A DNA stretch of 31,264 bases, from positions 41,710 through 72,973 of the forward strand of contig DGNT01000010.1 in NCBI GenBank assembly GCA_002389055.1, in the 5' to 3' direction. Below the pieces are notes generated by a model. It was not told the origin of the DNA, searched no databases, and saw only the letters and a list, made by a program, of their open reading frames with translations. This document shows, in pieces, positions 15,906 through 23,344 of the stretch. The translations under genes were made by a program, and so were the position numbers. Positions within the stretch are counted from its first letter, which is position 1. Every line of letters begins with the position of its first letter. Origin of the DNA: Alcanivorax sp. UBA4485 (GTDB lineage: Bacteria > Pseudomonadota > Gammaproteobacteria > Pseudomonadales > Alcanivoracaceae).

Positions 15906-17129
15906 TTGAAAAACGAACCTCAACGGACGAGCAGTTTACCCAACGGCAACGATATACGACTGCCCTGGCACCTGCGTTTGCCCGCCCCGCTGGAGCGCGA
16001 TTTCGCGGACTATTTCCGTGGTAGCGTGGCCAGCGTGACACCCTGGGCGGCGGCCAGCCTGGTGGCGCTGCTGATCCTTGCATTGATCGTGGAATACACC
16101 ATTTCCCCGGAGGCCGCGGCGACGACCTGGCGGCCGCGCTTATTGTGCGTGATGCTGGTCGTGGCCAACGCCCTGATCGCGCGCCGGGCGGATTGGCGCC
16201 GCTGGCTGCATGTGTCCAGTCTCGCCGTGGCGTTCGCGGTGGCGCTGACCGGCAACTGGATGGGCCTGCACGTGGATCACACCATGGCGTTCGGGCTGTT
16301 CCTGCAGACCCCGCTGGCGATCCTGATGGCCTGTGTGGTGTTGCGCGTGCCCTTCCATCTGGCCGCCGCCAGCAGCCTGGTGATGCTTGGCATTCTGTTC
16401 CTGACGCTGTTCGGCAGCGACCGCGTGGACCGGGATCTGTCCCTGGTTTTGCTGCTGTTGTCGGTGGCCAGTGCCAGCATGAGCCTGTTCGGCCAATACA
16501 TCTACGAACGGCTGCTGCGCCAGCATTTCCTTTCCGAAAACGTGCTCTTCCAGCACCGTGACGAGCTGCACTCCGCCAATCGCATCCTGGAAAACCAGGC
16601 CACCGTGGACGGCCTCACCGGCTGCCTGAACCGCCGCGGCATGGAAAACCGCCTCGACGAGGTGCTGCACGGTTTCGGCCGGGGCGGCGTGTCCGAACGC
16701 ATCACCCTGGTGCTGTTCGATATTGATTTTTTCAAGCAGTACAACGACACCTACGGGCACCTGGCCGGGGACGACTGCCTGAAAACCGTGGCGTCCATCC
16801 CCCGCTCCATGGCCCAGGGCAGCAAGGATTTCGTCGCCCGTTACGGCGGTGAGGAATTCGTGGTGGTGCTGGTGGATACCAGCCTCAAGGACGCCCTGGT
16901 GTTCGCGGAGCGCATGCGCACACGCATTGAACAGCTTGGCCTGCCCCACACCGGTTCCCGCATCAGCCAGGTCGTGACCATCAGTGTCGGCGTCGCCAGT
17001 GCCGGCAACTGCGACAATGACGCTACCAACCTGATCAAATGCGCCGACGAAGCGCTCTATCAGGCCAAGGGCGCGGGCCGGAACCGGGTCGCCTATATGA
17101 GCGACCAGGGCCGCGTGGTCACTCTCTGA
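15906..17129 (+). CDS. Membrane diguanylate cyclase (GGDEF)
   Basis: c-di-GMP synthase of 407 residues. The N-terminal region has about six transmembrane helices between residues 45 and 198, forming a membrane sensor of unknown ligand, then a short coiled linker and a GGDEF domain (about 233-400). Signature DGLTGCLNRRG opens the domain, FDIDFFKQYND holds the metal-binding Asp, and the active loop GGEEF is at 314-318, so the enzyme should be active. The inhibitory I-site RxxD, normally five residues before GGEEF, reads GSKD: the Asp is there but the Arg is lost, so product inhibition is probably weak. The start appears to be TTG 15906 after GGGGGGATAA; no ATG occurs before the catalytic domain in a suitable place. 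It converges on the HD-GYP gene, 15 nt away. Confidence 0.9.
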   Translation: MKNEPQRTSSLPNGNDIRLPWHLRLPAPLERDFADYFRGSVASVTPWAAASLVALLILALIVEYTISPEAAATTWRPRLLCVMLVVANALIARRADWRRWLHVSSLAVAFAVALTGNWMGLHVDHTMAFGLFLQTPLAILMACVVLRVPFHLAAASSLVMLGILFLTLFGSDRVDRDLSLVLLLLSVASASMSLFGQYIYERLLRQHFLSENVLFQHRDELHSANRILENQATVDGLTGCLNRRGMENRLDEVLHGFGRGGVSERITLVLFDIDFFKQYNDTYGHLAGDDCLKTVASIPRSMAQGSKDFVARYGGEEFVVVLVDTSLKDALVFAERMRTRIEQLGLPHTGSRISQVVTISVGVASAGNCDNDATNLIKCADEALYQAKGAGRNRVAYMSDQGRVVTL

Positions 17130-17144
17130 GGGCGACGCCCGGGC

Positions 17145-18719
17145 CTAGTAATAGGGCGAAGCGTCCTCCACATCCAGCTGCGCCGGATCCAGGGCGGTCA
17201 ACGCATAGTCGCGCCAGACACCGGCGTCCAGAAACAAGCGGTACAGGTCCGGGTCCAGGTGCTGGTTGTCGCGCATGCGCTGCATGATGCCGAGCGCTTC
17301 GGACAGCTTGAGCGGTTCTTTATAAGGCCGCTCTCGGGAGGTCAGCGCCTCGAACACATCGGCGATCGCCATGATCCGTGCCGGCACCGACATCTGCTCG
17401 CGGGTCAGCCCGCGCGGAAAGCCGCGCCCGTCCATGCGTTCATGATGACCGCCGGCGTATTCCGGCACCCGACGCAGCTTGCGCGGGAACGGCAGGGATT
17501 CGAGCATCTCCAGGGTGATGTCCATATGCCCGTTGATAATGCGGCGCTCTTCTTCGGTGAGCGTGCCCCTGGGAATGCAGAGGTTTTTGACCTCGTCCTC
17601 GGATAACAGCGGGCGCCGCTGTCCGTGCGCGTCGATCCAAACGGTTTCCGCGATACGCCGCACTCTCGCCTGGTCCTCCGGCGCCATGGATTCACCGCCT
17701 TTATTAATGCGCTCGAGAAAGGCGAGATCGTCGCTGAGGGTCTGCACGGTCTCTTCCATGCGCTCGCGGAACAACGGCTCGCGGGCCGGTTCCGTCAGCG
17801 CCTCCCTTTCATAGCGGCGTTCCGCCTCGCTGCGCAGTACCGCGAAGCGGGCCGCCACCATTTCGATGCGGTCGTGCAGGCTGTGCAGTTTGGTGGACTT
17901 ATCCAGCACCGAGTCCGGGGTCGCCAGCTTGCCGCAGTCGTGCAGCCAGGCGGCCACCGTCAATTCGTACCAGCCGTCTTCGTCGAGCTGAAAATCAGCG
18001 AACCGGGTCTGGTCGTCACAGGCGGCCCGGGCCAGCAACTCGGTGAGCAGGGGCACCCGCTCGCAGTGCGCGCTGGTGTGCGAGCTCTTGGCGTCGATGG
18101 CGCGGGCGATCACCTTGACGAAAGCGTCGAGCAGATCCTTGAGTTCCTGAACCAGCAGCAGGTTGTTGAGGGCGATGCCGGCGTACCCGGCCAACGCCTC
18201 AAGCAACGCCAGCACCGATGCGGGCACGGCGTCGTCGTGCCGCGTGCGGTCCGAATGGGGGTTCACGAGCTGCAGCACGCCCACCACCACGCCTTCGTGG
18301 TTGCGCATCGGCACCAGCAGCAGGGCGTCCACCTGGCGAACCAGCAGCGGCACCAGCAGGGCCAGGTCCTGCGCGTCAAGGCGGTCGGCGGCGGTCAGAT
18401 GCAGGGGTTGCCCGGAGCGCGCCACCCGCACCGCGGGACGCTCGGCGTGGTCATCATCCAGGGGCAGGCGCGGTCCCTCCAGGGCGCACACCGGCGCCCC
18501 TTCCGGGCCGTTGCTGCAGTGCCGGGCGCAGTCCAGCCATTCGCTGCCGCCCTCTTCACGGTACAGCCAGAGCACGCCGGCTTCGGCGCTGGCGAGCGCC
18601 TGCGCCTCTTCCAGCACGGCCTCGATCAGCGGCGCCAGATCGCGCTGCTCATTGATCTGCCGGGCCACCCGCAACAGAGGGGGAAGGTGGGGGTCCGGCA
18701 CCCGCTGCAACTTATTCAT
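17145..18719 (-). CDS. GAF domain HD-GYP c-di-GMP phosphodiesterase
   Basis: A cytoplasmic 524-residue protein with an N-terminal GAF sensor domain (about 15-185) and an HD-GYP domain (about 195-505). The metal-site motifs are present: HD (260-261) with GK (263-264) in WLHDCGK, His398 in INGHMD, HHE (425-427), and the signature DGRGFP (430-435) where the family name has GYP. About 100 residues, charged and helical, are inserted between HDxGK and the next His ligand, more than in the canonical domain. It should hydrolyse c-di-GMP, opposing the neighbouring cyclase. ATG 18719 has AGGA upstream; ATG 18758 would extend it by 13 residues without a ribosome-binding site. Confidence 0.9.
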   Translation of the reverse strand: MNKLQRVPDPHLPPLLRVARQINEQRDLAPLIEAVLEEAQALASAEAGVLWLYREEGGSEWLDCARHCSNGPEGAPVCALEGPRLPLDDDHAERPAVRVARSGQPLHLTAADRLDAQDLALLVPLLVRQVDALLLVPMRNHEGVVVGVLQLVNPHSDRTRHDDAVPASVLALLEALAGYAGIALNNLLLVQELKDLLDAFVKVIARAIDAKSSHTSAHCERVPLLTELLARAACDDQTRFADFQLDEDGWYELTVAAWLHDCGKLATPDSVLDKSTKLHSLHDRIEMVAARFAVLRSEAERRYEREALTEPAREPLFRERMEETVQTLSDDLAFLERINKGGESMAPEDQARVRRIAETVWIDAHGQRRPLLSEDEVKNLCIPRGTLTEEERRIINGHMDITLEMLESLPFPRKLRRVPEYAGGHHERMDGRGFPRGLTREQMSVPARIMAIADVFEALTSRERPYKEPLKLSEALGIMQRMRDNQHLDPDLYRLFLDAGVWRDYALTALDPAQLDVEDASPYY

Positions 18720-18787
18720 TCGGTTGTCCTGTGGGTCCGAAGGGATAAGCATAGGCACAGGCTGTCACCAGCGTAAAGGAACCTTGC

Positions 18788-18816
18788 TTGAACGTGAGAG
18801 GGCGATTGCCTACCAT
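18788..18816 (+). promoter_or_regulatory. Putative sigma-70 promoter of thrS-hisI-cysS
   Basis: TTGAAC (18788-18793) and TACCAT (18811-18816) are separated by exactly 17 nt, about 60 nt before the thrS start, in the 157-bp divergent gap between the HD-GYP and thrS genes. The hexamers match consensus at four of six positions each. Confidence 0.45.
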
Positions 18817-18829
18817 TCCCCGGTTCTGA

Positions 18830-18845
18830 TGGGGATTTTTCCCCA
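18830..18845 (+). promoter_or_regulatory. Short palindrome in the thrS leader
   Basis: TGGGG and CCCCA flank a six-nt ATTTTT spacer, about 30 nt before the thrS start codon and just after the predicted transcription start. It could be an operator or a small leader hairpin. It is not a recognisable Zur box, T-box or E. coli-type thrS operator. Confidence 0.3.
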
Positions 18846-18876
18846 GCCAACCCATTACTCGGATTCCGTGTCACCC

Positions 18877-20793
18877 ATGAGCGTGAGCTATCGACTGCCC
18901 GACGGGGCAACTATGGAGTTTGATCAGCCGGCCTCCGCCCTGGAGATCGCCGGACGGATCAGCAAAAAACTCGCCAAACAGGCCCTGGCGGCGAAAGCCG
19001 ACGGTCGTCTCACGGACGTGTACCTGCCGCTCACCGACGGCAGCGAAGTGGAGATCATCACCCGCGAACACGACGACGCGCTGGAACTGATTCGCCACGA
19101 CGCCGCCCATGTGATGGCCGAAGCGGTGCAGGAATTGTTCCCGGACACCCAGGTGACCATCGGCCCGACCATCGAGAACGGCTTTTATTACGACTTCTAC
19201 CGGGAAGCACCCTTCACCCCGGACGACCTGGGTGCGATTGAAAAGCGCATGCAGGAGATCGTACGCCGTAACGAGGATATCCGCCGTGAAGTCTGGGACC
19301 GGGACGAGGCGGTCAGCTTCTTTCTGAAGCAGGGCGAGGACTTCAAGGCCGAGATCATCCGCGACCTGCCCGCCGACCAGGAAGTCTCCCTGTACCGCCA
19401 GGGCGAGTTCATTGATCTGTGCCGGGGCCCGCATCTGCCGGCCACCAGCAAGCTCGGCGACGGCTTCAAACTGATGAAAGTGGCCGGTGCCTACTGGCGC
19501 GGCAACGCGGAAAACGCTCAGTTGCAGCGCATCTACGGCACCGCCTGGCGCGACAAGAAGGAACTCAACGCCTACCTCAAGCAGCTCGAGGAAGCGGAGA
19601 AGCGTGACCACCGCAAACTGGCCCGGGAAATGGGCCTGTTCCATATTCAGCAGGAAGCGGTGGGCAGCATGTTCTGGCACCCCAAGGGCTGGCGTCTGCG
19701 CAAGAACCTGGAAAATTACATCCGCGACAAGATGGTCAAGTACGACTATGAAGAGGTCGCGACCCCTCAGTTGATGGACCGCATCCTGTGGGAAAAATCC
19801 GGGCATTGGGACAAGTACGGCGACGACATGTTCACGGTCTGCACCCACGACGACCGGGAAATGGCGATCAAGCCGATGAACTGCCCCGGCCACGTGCAGA
19901 TATTCAACCAGGGCATCAAAAGCTACCGCGACCTGCCGATCCGCATGGGCGAGTTCACGGCGCTGTTCCGCAACGAAGCCCACGGCGCGTTGCACGGCCT
20001 GATGCGGGCGCGCTCGTTCAGCCAGGACGACGCCCATATTTTCTGCACCGAGGGTCAGATCAACCCGGAGACCGCCAGCTTTATTGAAATGCTGCGCGAG
20101 GTGTACAAGGACTTCGGTTTCGAGGAATTCCGCATCAAGTTCTCCGACCGCCCGGAAAAGCGCGCCGGTTCCGACGAAACCTGGGACAAAGCCGAGAGCG
20201 CCCTGCGCGGCGCGGTGGAGTCCCTGGGCCTGGAATGCGAGCTGAACCCCGGAGAAGGCGCCTTCTACGGCCCCAAACTGGAGTTCGTGCTGCGCGACGC
20301 CATCGGCCGCGACTGGCAGTGCGGCACCCTGCAGGTGGATTTCGTGCTGCCCGAACGGCTGGACGCGGAATACGTGGCCGAGGACGGCTCCCGCCAGCGG
20401 CCGGTGATGCTGCACCGGGCGGTGCTCGGTTCGCTGGAACGCTTCCTGGGCATTCTGATCGAATCCACCGCCGGCCATCTGCCGCTGTGGATGTCACCCA
20501 GCCCGGTGGTGGTGGCGACCATTACCAACGCGGTGGACGACTACGCCGCCGAGGCGGTGGCGCTGCTCAAAGCCAAGGGGATTCCGGCGGAGCTGGATAC
20601 CCGCAACGAAAAAATCGGTTTCAAGGTTCGCGAACACTCCAAAGCCAAGACCGCTCGTATCTGGGTGGTGGGCGAAAAGGAAGCGGAAGAACGCAAGGTG
20701 GCGATCCGCAGCCTGGGCTCCAAGGACACCCAGGAACTGGGCCTTGAAGACGCCGTGGAGCAGTTGTTTCAGGAAACCCGCGCGCCGATCTGA
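18877..20793 (+). CDS. thrS: Threonyl-tRNA synthetase, probably a second copy (ThrRS2)
   Basis: A complete class II synthetase of 638 residues charging tRNA-Thr. It has an N-terminal TGS domain (1-62), an editing domain with intact HxxxH (His74, His78) and CRGPH (Cys182, His186), a catalytic core (about 240-540) and an anticodon-binding domain. The zinc ligands that select threonine are all present: Cys336 (KPMNCPGH), His387 (DDAHIF) and His513 (MLHRA). Motif 2 is FRNEAHGALHGLMR. The usual gammaproteobacterial thrS sits before infC-rpmI-rplT; here hisI and cysS follow with 9-nt gaps, pointing to a paralogue in an unusual operon. The sequence looks closer to alphaproteobacterial ThrRS, to my eye. 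ATG 18877 fits the TGS start; the ribosome-binding site is weak. Confidence 0.95.
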   Translation: MSVSYRLPDGATMEFDQPASALEIAGRISKKLAKQALAAKADGRLTDVYLPLTDGSEVEIITREHDDALELIRHDAAHVMAEAVQELFPDTQVTIGPTIENGFYYDFYREAPFTPDDLGAIEKRMQEIVRRNEDIRREVWDRDEAVSFFLKQGEDFKAEIIRDLPADQEVSLYRQGEFIDLCRGPHLPATSKLGDGFKLMKVAGAYWRGNAENAQLQRIYGTAWRDKKELNAYLKQLEEAEKRDHRKLAREMGLFHIQQEAVGSMFWHPKGWRLRKNLENYIRDKMVKYDYEEVATPQLMDRILWEKSGHWDKYGDDMFTVCTHDDREMAIKPMNCPGHVQIFNQGIKSYRDLPIRMGEFTALFRNEAHGALHGLMRARSFSQDDAHIFCTEGQINPETASFIEMLREVYKDFGFEEFRIKFSDRPEKRAGSDETWDKAESALRGAVESLGLECELNPGEGAFYGPKLEFVLRDAIGRDWQCGTLQVDFVLPERLDAEYVAEDGSRQRPVMLHRAVLGSLERFLGILIESTAGHLPLWMSPSPVVVATITNAVDDYAAEAVALLKAKGIPAELDTRNEKIGFKVREHSKAKTARIWVVGEKEAEERKVAIRSLGSKDTQELGLEDAVEQLFQETRAPI

Positions 20794-20802
20794 GGAACGC
20801 CC

Positions 20803-21231
20803 ATGTTCAAGGACAACGAACAGCAACCGGAAGGCTTCAGCGTCCCGCTCGGCGAGGCGCTGGACAACCTGGCGTTCAACGACGCCGGCCTGGTGCCGGT
20901 GATCGCCCAGCAACACGACACCGGCGAGGTGTTGATGTTCGCCTGGATGAACCGGGAGGCGATCGAGGAAACCCTGGCCACCGGGCGGGTGTGTTATTAC
21001 TCCCGCTCGCGGCAGACACTGTGGCGCAAGGGGGAATCCTCCGGCCAGACGCAGACGCTCAAGGCACTGCGCGTGGACTGTGACGGCGACGTGCTGCTGG
21101 CCAGCGTCGAGCAGACCGGGGCGGCCTGCCACACTGGACGGCGCGACTGTTTCTTCTGGAAACTGGACAGAGACACCGCACGCATCGATACGTCACCGCT
21201 TATCGATCCCAAGGACCTTTATGACCACTGA
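20803..21231 (+). CDS. hisI: Phosphoribosyl-AMP cyclohydrolase, stand-alone HisI
   Basis: The third step of histidine synthesis, opening the adenine ring of PR-AMP. At 142 residues it is a stand-alone HisI with no HisE part. The Zn/Mg-site cysteines are intact: Cys93 (VDCDGD), Cys109 (AACHTGRRDC) and Cys116, the same numbering as in the studied archaeal enzyme. The core stretches LMFAWMNREA, YYSRSRQTLWRKGESSG and the CHTG motif are typical. GAGGA before the ATG and a 9-nt gap to thrS place it in that operon, away from other his genes. In zinc-starvation gene sets a second HisI (HisI2) is a recurring member, which is how I read it. Confidence 0.95.
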   Translation: MFKDNEQQPEGFSVPLGEALDNLAFNDAGLVPVIAQQHDTGEVLMFAWMNREAIEETLATGRVCYYSRSRQTLWRKGESSGQTQTLKALRVDCDGDVLLASVEQTGAACHTGRRDCFFWKLDRDTARIDTSPLIDPKDLYDH

Positions 21232-21240
21232 CGGACCAGC

Positions 21241-22623
21241 ATGCTGACACTGCATAACACCCTCACCGGCCACAAGGACGTGTTCCAGCCGCTCGACCCG
21301 CAACGGGTAACCCTCTACGTGTGCGGCCCGACGGTCTATAACTACGTGCATATCGGCAACGCGCGGCCGGTGGTGGTGTTCGACGTGCTCTACCGGCTGC
21401 TGTGCCGGCTGTATCCGAAGGTGGTCTACGCCCGCAACATCACCGACATCGACGACAAGATCCTCACCGCCTGCGCGGAAACCGGCGAGCCGATGACCGC
21501 GCTCACCGAGCGCTTCACCGACGCCTTCCGTGACGACATGGCGGCGCTCAATACTCTGCCGCCGGACATCGTGCCCAAGGCCACCGATCATATCAGCGAG
21601 ATGACCGCCATGATCGCCACCCTGATCGCCAAGGGCCACGCCTATGAAGCGGACGGCCATGTGCTGTTCGCGGTGGAGTCGATGCCCGACTACGGCAAGC
21701 TGTCCGGCCGCAACCTGGAAGACATGCGCGCCGGCGCCCGGGTGGAAGTGGCGGACTACAAGCGCCACCCCGGCGATTTCGTGTTGTGGAAGCCCAGCAG
21801 CGACGACCAGCCCGGCTGGGAATCGCCTTGGGGCCGCGGGCGCCCGGGCTGGCACATCGAGTGCTCGGCGATGATCCACAAACATCTGGGCGATGTGATC
21901 GATATTCACGGCGGCGGGCAGGATCTGATCTTCCCGCACCACGAGAACGAGATCGCCCAGGGCTGCTGCGCCCACGGCACCGACTACGTGCGCTACTGGA
22001 TGCACAACGGCTACATCAATATCGACGGCGAGAAGATGTCCAAATCCCTGGGCAACTTCCGCCTGGTGCGTGATCTGCTGGCGAAGTTTCCCGGCGAGGT
22101 GCTGCGCTTCGCGCTGCTGTCCAGCCACTACCGGTCGCCGCTCAACTTTTCCGCCGAATTGCTGGAGCAGGCGGAAAGCAGCCTGGATTCGCTCTATTAC
22201 GCCCTGCTCGGCCGTGGCGAGACGGTGGAGGCCGACGCGGACTACCGGCTGCCCGAGGACCATCCGGTGCTCATCGCTCTGCTCGACGATCTGAACACCT
22301 CCGAGGCGATCAGCGCCCTGCACGCGATCGCGGCACGCCTCAACAAGGCCGAGCTGAACGAGAAACCGGCGCTTAAAGCGGAGCTGCAGGCCGCCGCGCA
22401 CCTGCTCGGCCTGCTCGAAGCCGAACCCAGTGCCTGGTTCCAGGACAAAAAAGCCGGCGAAGACGGCCTCGACAACGCCACCATCGACGGCCTGGTGGCG
22501 GAACGCACCCAGGCCAAGAAAGACCGGAACTTCGCCCGCGCCGATGAAATTCGCGACCAGCTCAAGGACGCCGGCATCCAGCTCGAGGACACCCGCGAAG
22601 GCACCCGCTGGACGCGCGGCTGA
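21241..22623 (+). CDS. cysS: Cysteinyl-tRNA synthetase, probably a second copy
   Basis: A class I synthetase of 460 residues. The HIGH signature is HIGN (37-40) and KMSKS is at 265-269. The zinc site that recognises cysteine is complete: Cys28 (YVCGPTVYN), Cys208 (HIECSAM), His233 and Glu237 (FPHHENE). The N-terminal stretch HIGNARPVVVFDVLYRLL resembles alphaproteobacterial enzymes more than the E. coli type (HIGHGRTFVAFDVV). It is the third gene of the thrS-hisI-cysS unit, starting 9 nt after hisI. CysRS is among the zinc enzymes reported to have Zur-linked duplicates. Whether the genome has another cysS cannot be seen here. Confidence 0.95.
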   Translation: MLTLHNTLTGHKDVFQPLDPQRVTLYVCGPTVYNYVHIGNARPVVVFDVLYRLLCRLYPKVVYARNITDIDDKILTACAETGEPMTALTERFTDAFRDDMAALNTLPPDIVPKATDHISEMTAMIATLIAKGHAYEADGHVLFAVESMPDYGKLSGRNLEDMRAGARVEVADYKRHPGDFVLWKPSSDDQPGWESPWGRGRPGWHIECSAMIHKHLGDVIDIHGGGQDLIFPHHENEIAQGCCAHGTDYVRYWMHNGYINIDGEKMSKSLGNFRLVRDLLAKFPGEVLRFALLSSHYRSPLNFSAELLEQAESSLDSLYYALLGRGETVEADADYRLPEDHPVLIALLDDLNTSEAISALHAIAARLNKAELNEKPALKAELQAAAHLLGLLEAEPSAWFQDKKAGEDGLDNATIDGLVAERTQAKKDRNFARADEIRDQLKDAGIQLEDTREGTRWTRG

Positions 22624-22735
22624 GCCGTCCGGCGGGCTTCGGGTTGGCCCCTTTCGCAGATCGCGGTGGCGACATCCGCCCGATAACCGCTATGATGCCC
22701 CGTTGAATCAACCCCAGTTATAGCCGGATGCCAAC

Positions 22736-22972
22736 GTGAAACGCCTTCTGCTGGCCGCCCTGCGTGTGTACCAGACCGTACTGAGCCCCTGGCTGGGGAA
22801 TCAGTGCCGGTTCTATCCGACCTGTTCGGAGTACGCGCGTCAGGCGGTGGAGGCCCACGGCAGCCTGCGCGGCTCCGGTCTGGCGGTAAAGCGGCTGTGC
22901 AAGTGCCACCCCTGGCACCCCGGCGGCTTCGACCCGGTGCCCGGCCACCGTTGCGGGGACGCCCATGACTGA
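22736..22972 (+). CDS. yidD: YidD-like membrane protein insertion factor
   Basis: A 78-residue YidD family protein, thought to help YidC-mediated insertion of membrane proteins. Family motifs are all here: LRVYQTVLSPWLGNQCRFYPTCSEYA in the first half and CKCHPWHPGGFDPVP in the second, with the conserved Cys pairs. The start is GTG 22736, with a weak ribosome-binding site. The usual place is between rnpA and yidC near the origin; here it leads an operon with zinc-uptake genes. A TATGAT hexamer at 22691 could be its -10. Its end overlaps the next gene by 8 nt. Confidence 0.92.
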   Translation: MKRLLLAALRVYQTVLSPWLGNQCRFYPTCSEYARQAVEAHGSLRGSGLAVKRLCKCHPWHPGGFDPVPGHRCGDAHD

Positions 22973-23264
22973 GCGGCGTCCTCAGGGTCGGTTACTGTTC
23001 GTCACCCTGCTGCTGGTCGCGCAGACGCTGCTCGCCTGGCACGCGCCGGCGCACATCCTCGACGGCCACGACGGCCAGTCCGCGGTGGTCGCCCACGACT
23101 GCGACCTGTGCGTGCAGGGCCACGGCCTGGTGGGCGTGCCCACCCTGTTCACGCCGCCACCGGTTCTTCCCGACACCACCACACCGCCCGCCGACGTCAG
23201 TCGTCCGGTGGCGGCCACCCCGACCAAGATCCACCCGGCGCGCGCGCCACCCCACTTCTCCTGA
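22965..23264 (+). CDS. Small secreted His/Cys protein, unknown function
   Basis: A 99-residue protein I do not recognise as a characterised family. A signal peptide or anchor (LLFVTLLLVAQTLLAWHA) is followed by a short His/Cys-rich segment: HAPAHILDGHDGQ, then HDCDLCVQGHGL, giving two Cys spaced CxxC and several His in about 35 residues. The C-terminal 40 residues are Pro/Thr-rich and likely disordered. The layout recalls small DUF2946-like proteins found beside metal-receptor genes. It overlaps yidD by 8 nt (ATGACTGA) and precedes znuD by 80 nt, so a periplasmic metal-handling role is inferred from composition and context only. Confidence 0.7.
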   Translation: MTERRPQGRLLFVTLLLVAQTLLAWHAPAHILDGHDGQSAVVAHDCDLCVQGHGLVGVPTLFTPPPVLPDTTTPPADVSRPVAATPTKIHPARAPPHFS

Positions 23265-23344
23265 ATTCCAAGTACTGACTTCCCTTACAGGGCCCGACCA
23301 TGGCGCAGCGCCATGGCGGCCCGTGGTTGTATTCAGGAGACAAC

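Noticed and set aside
18163..18876. The upstream extension of the thrS open frame
   Set aside because: It is Arg/Ser/Ala-rich, runs antisense to the HD-GYP gene, and the ThrRS TGS domain begins at 18877.
22711..22725. AGTTATAG and the GTTGAATCAAC near-palindrome before yidD as a Zur site
   Set aside because: Only one half-site resembles GTTATA and there is no matching second half at the right distance; the palindrome has a different core.
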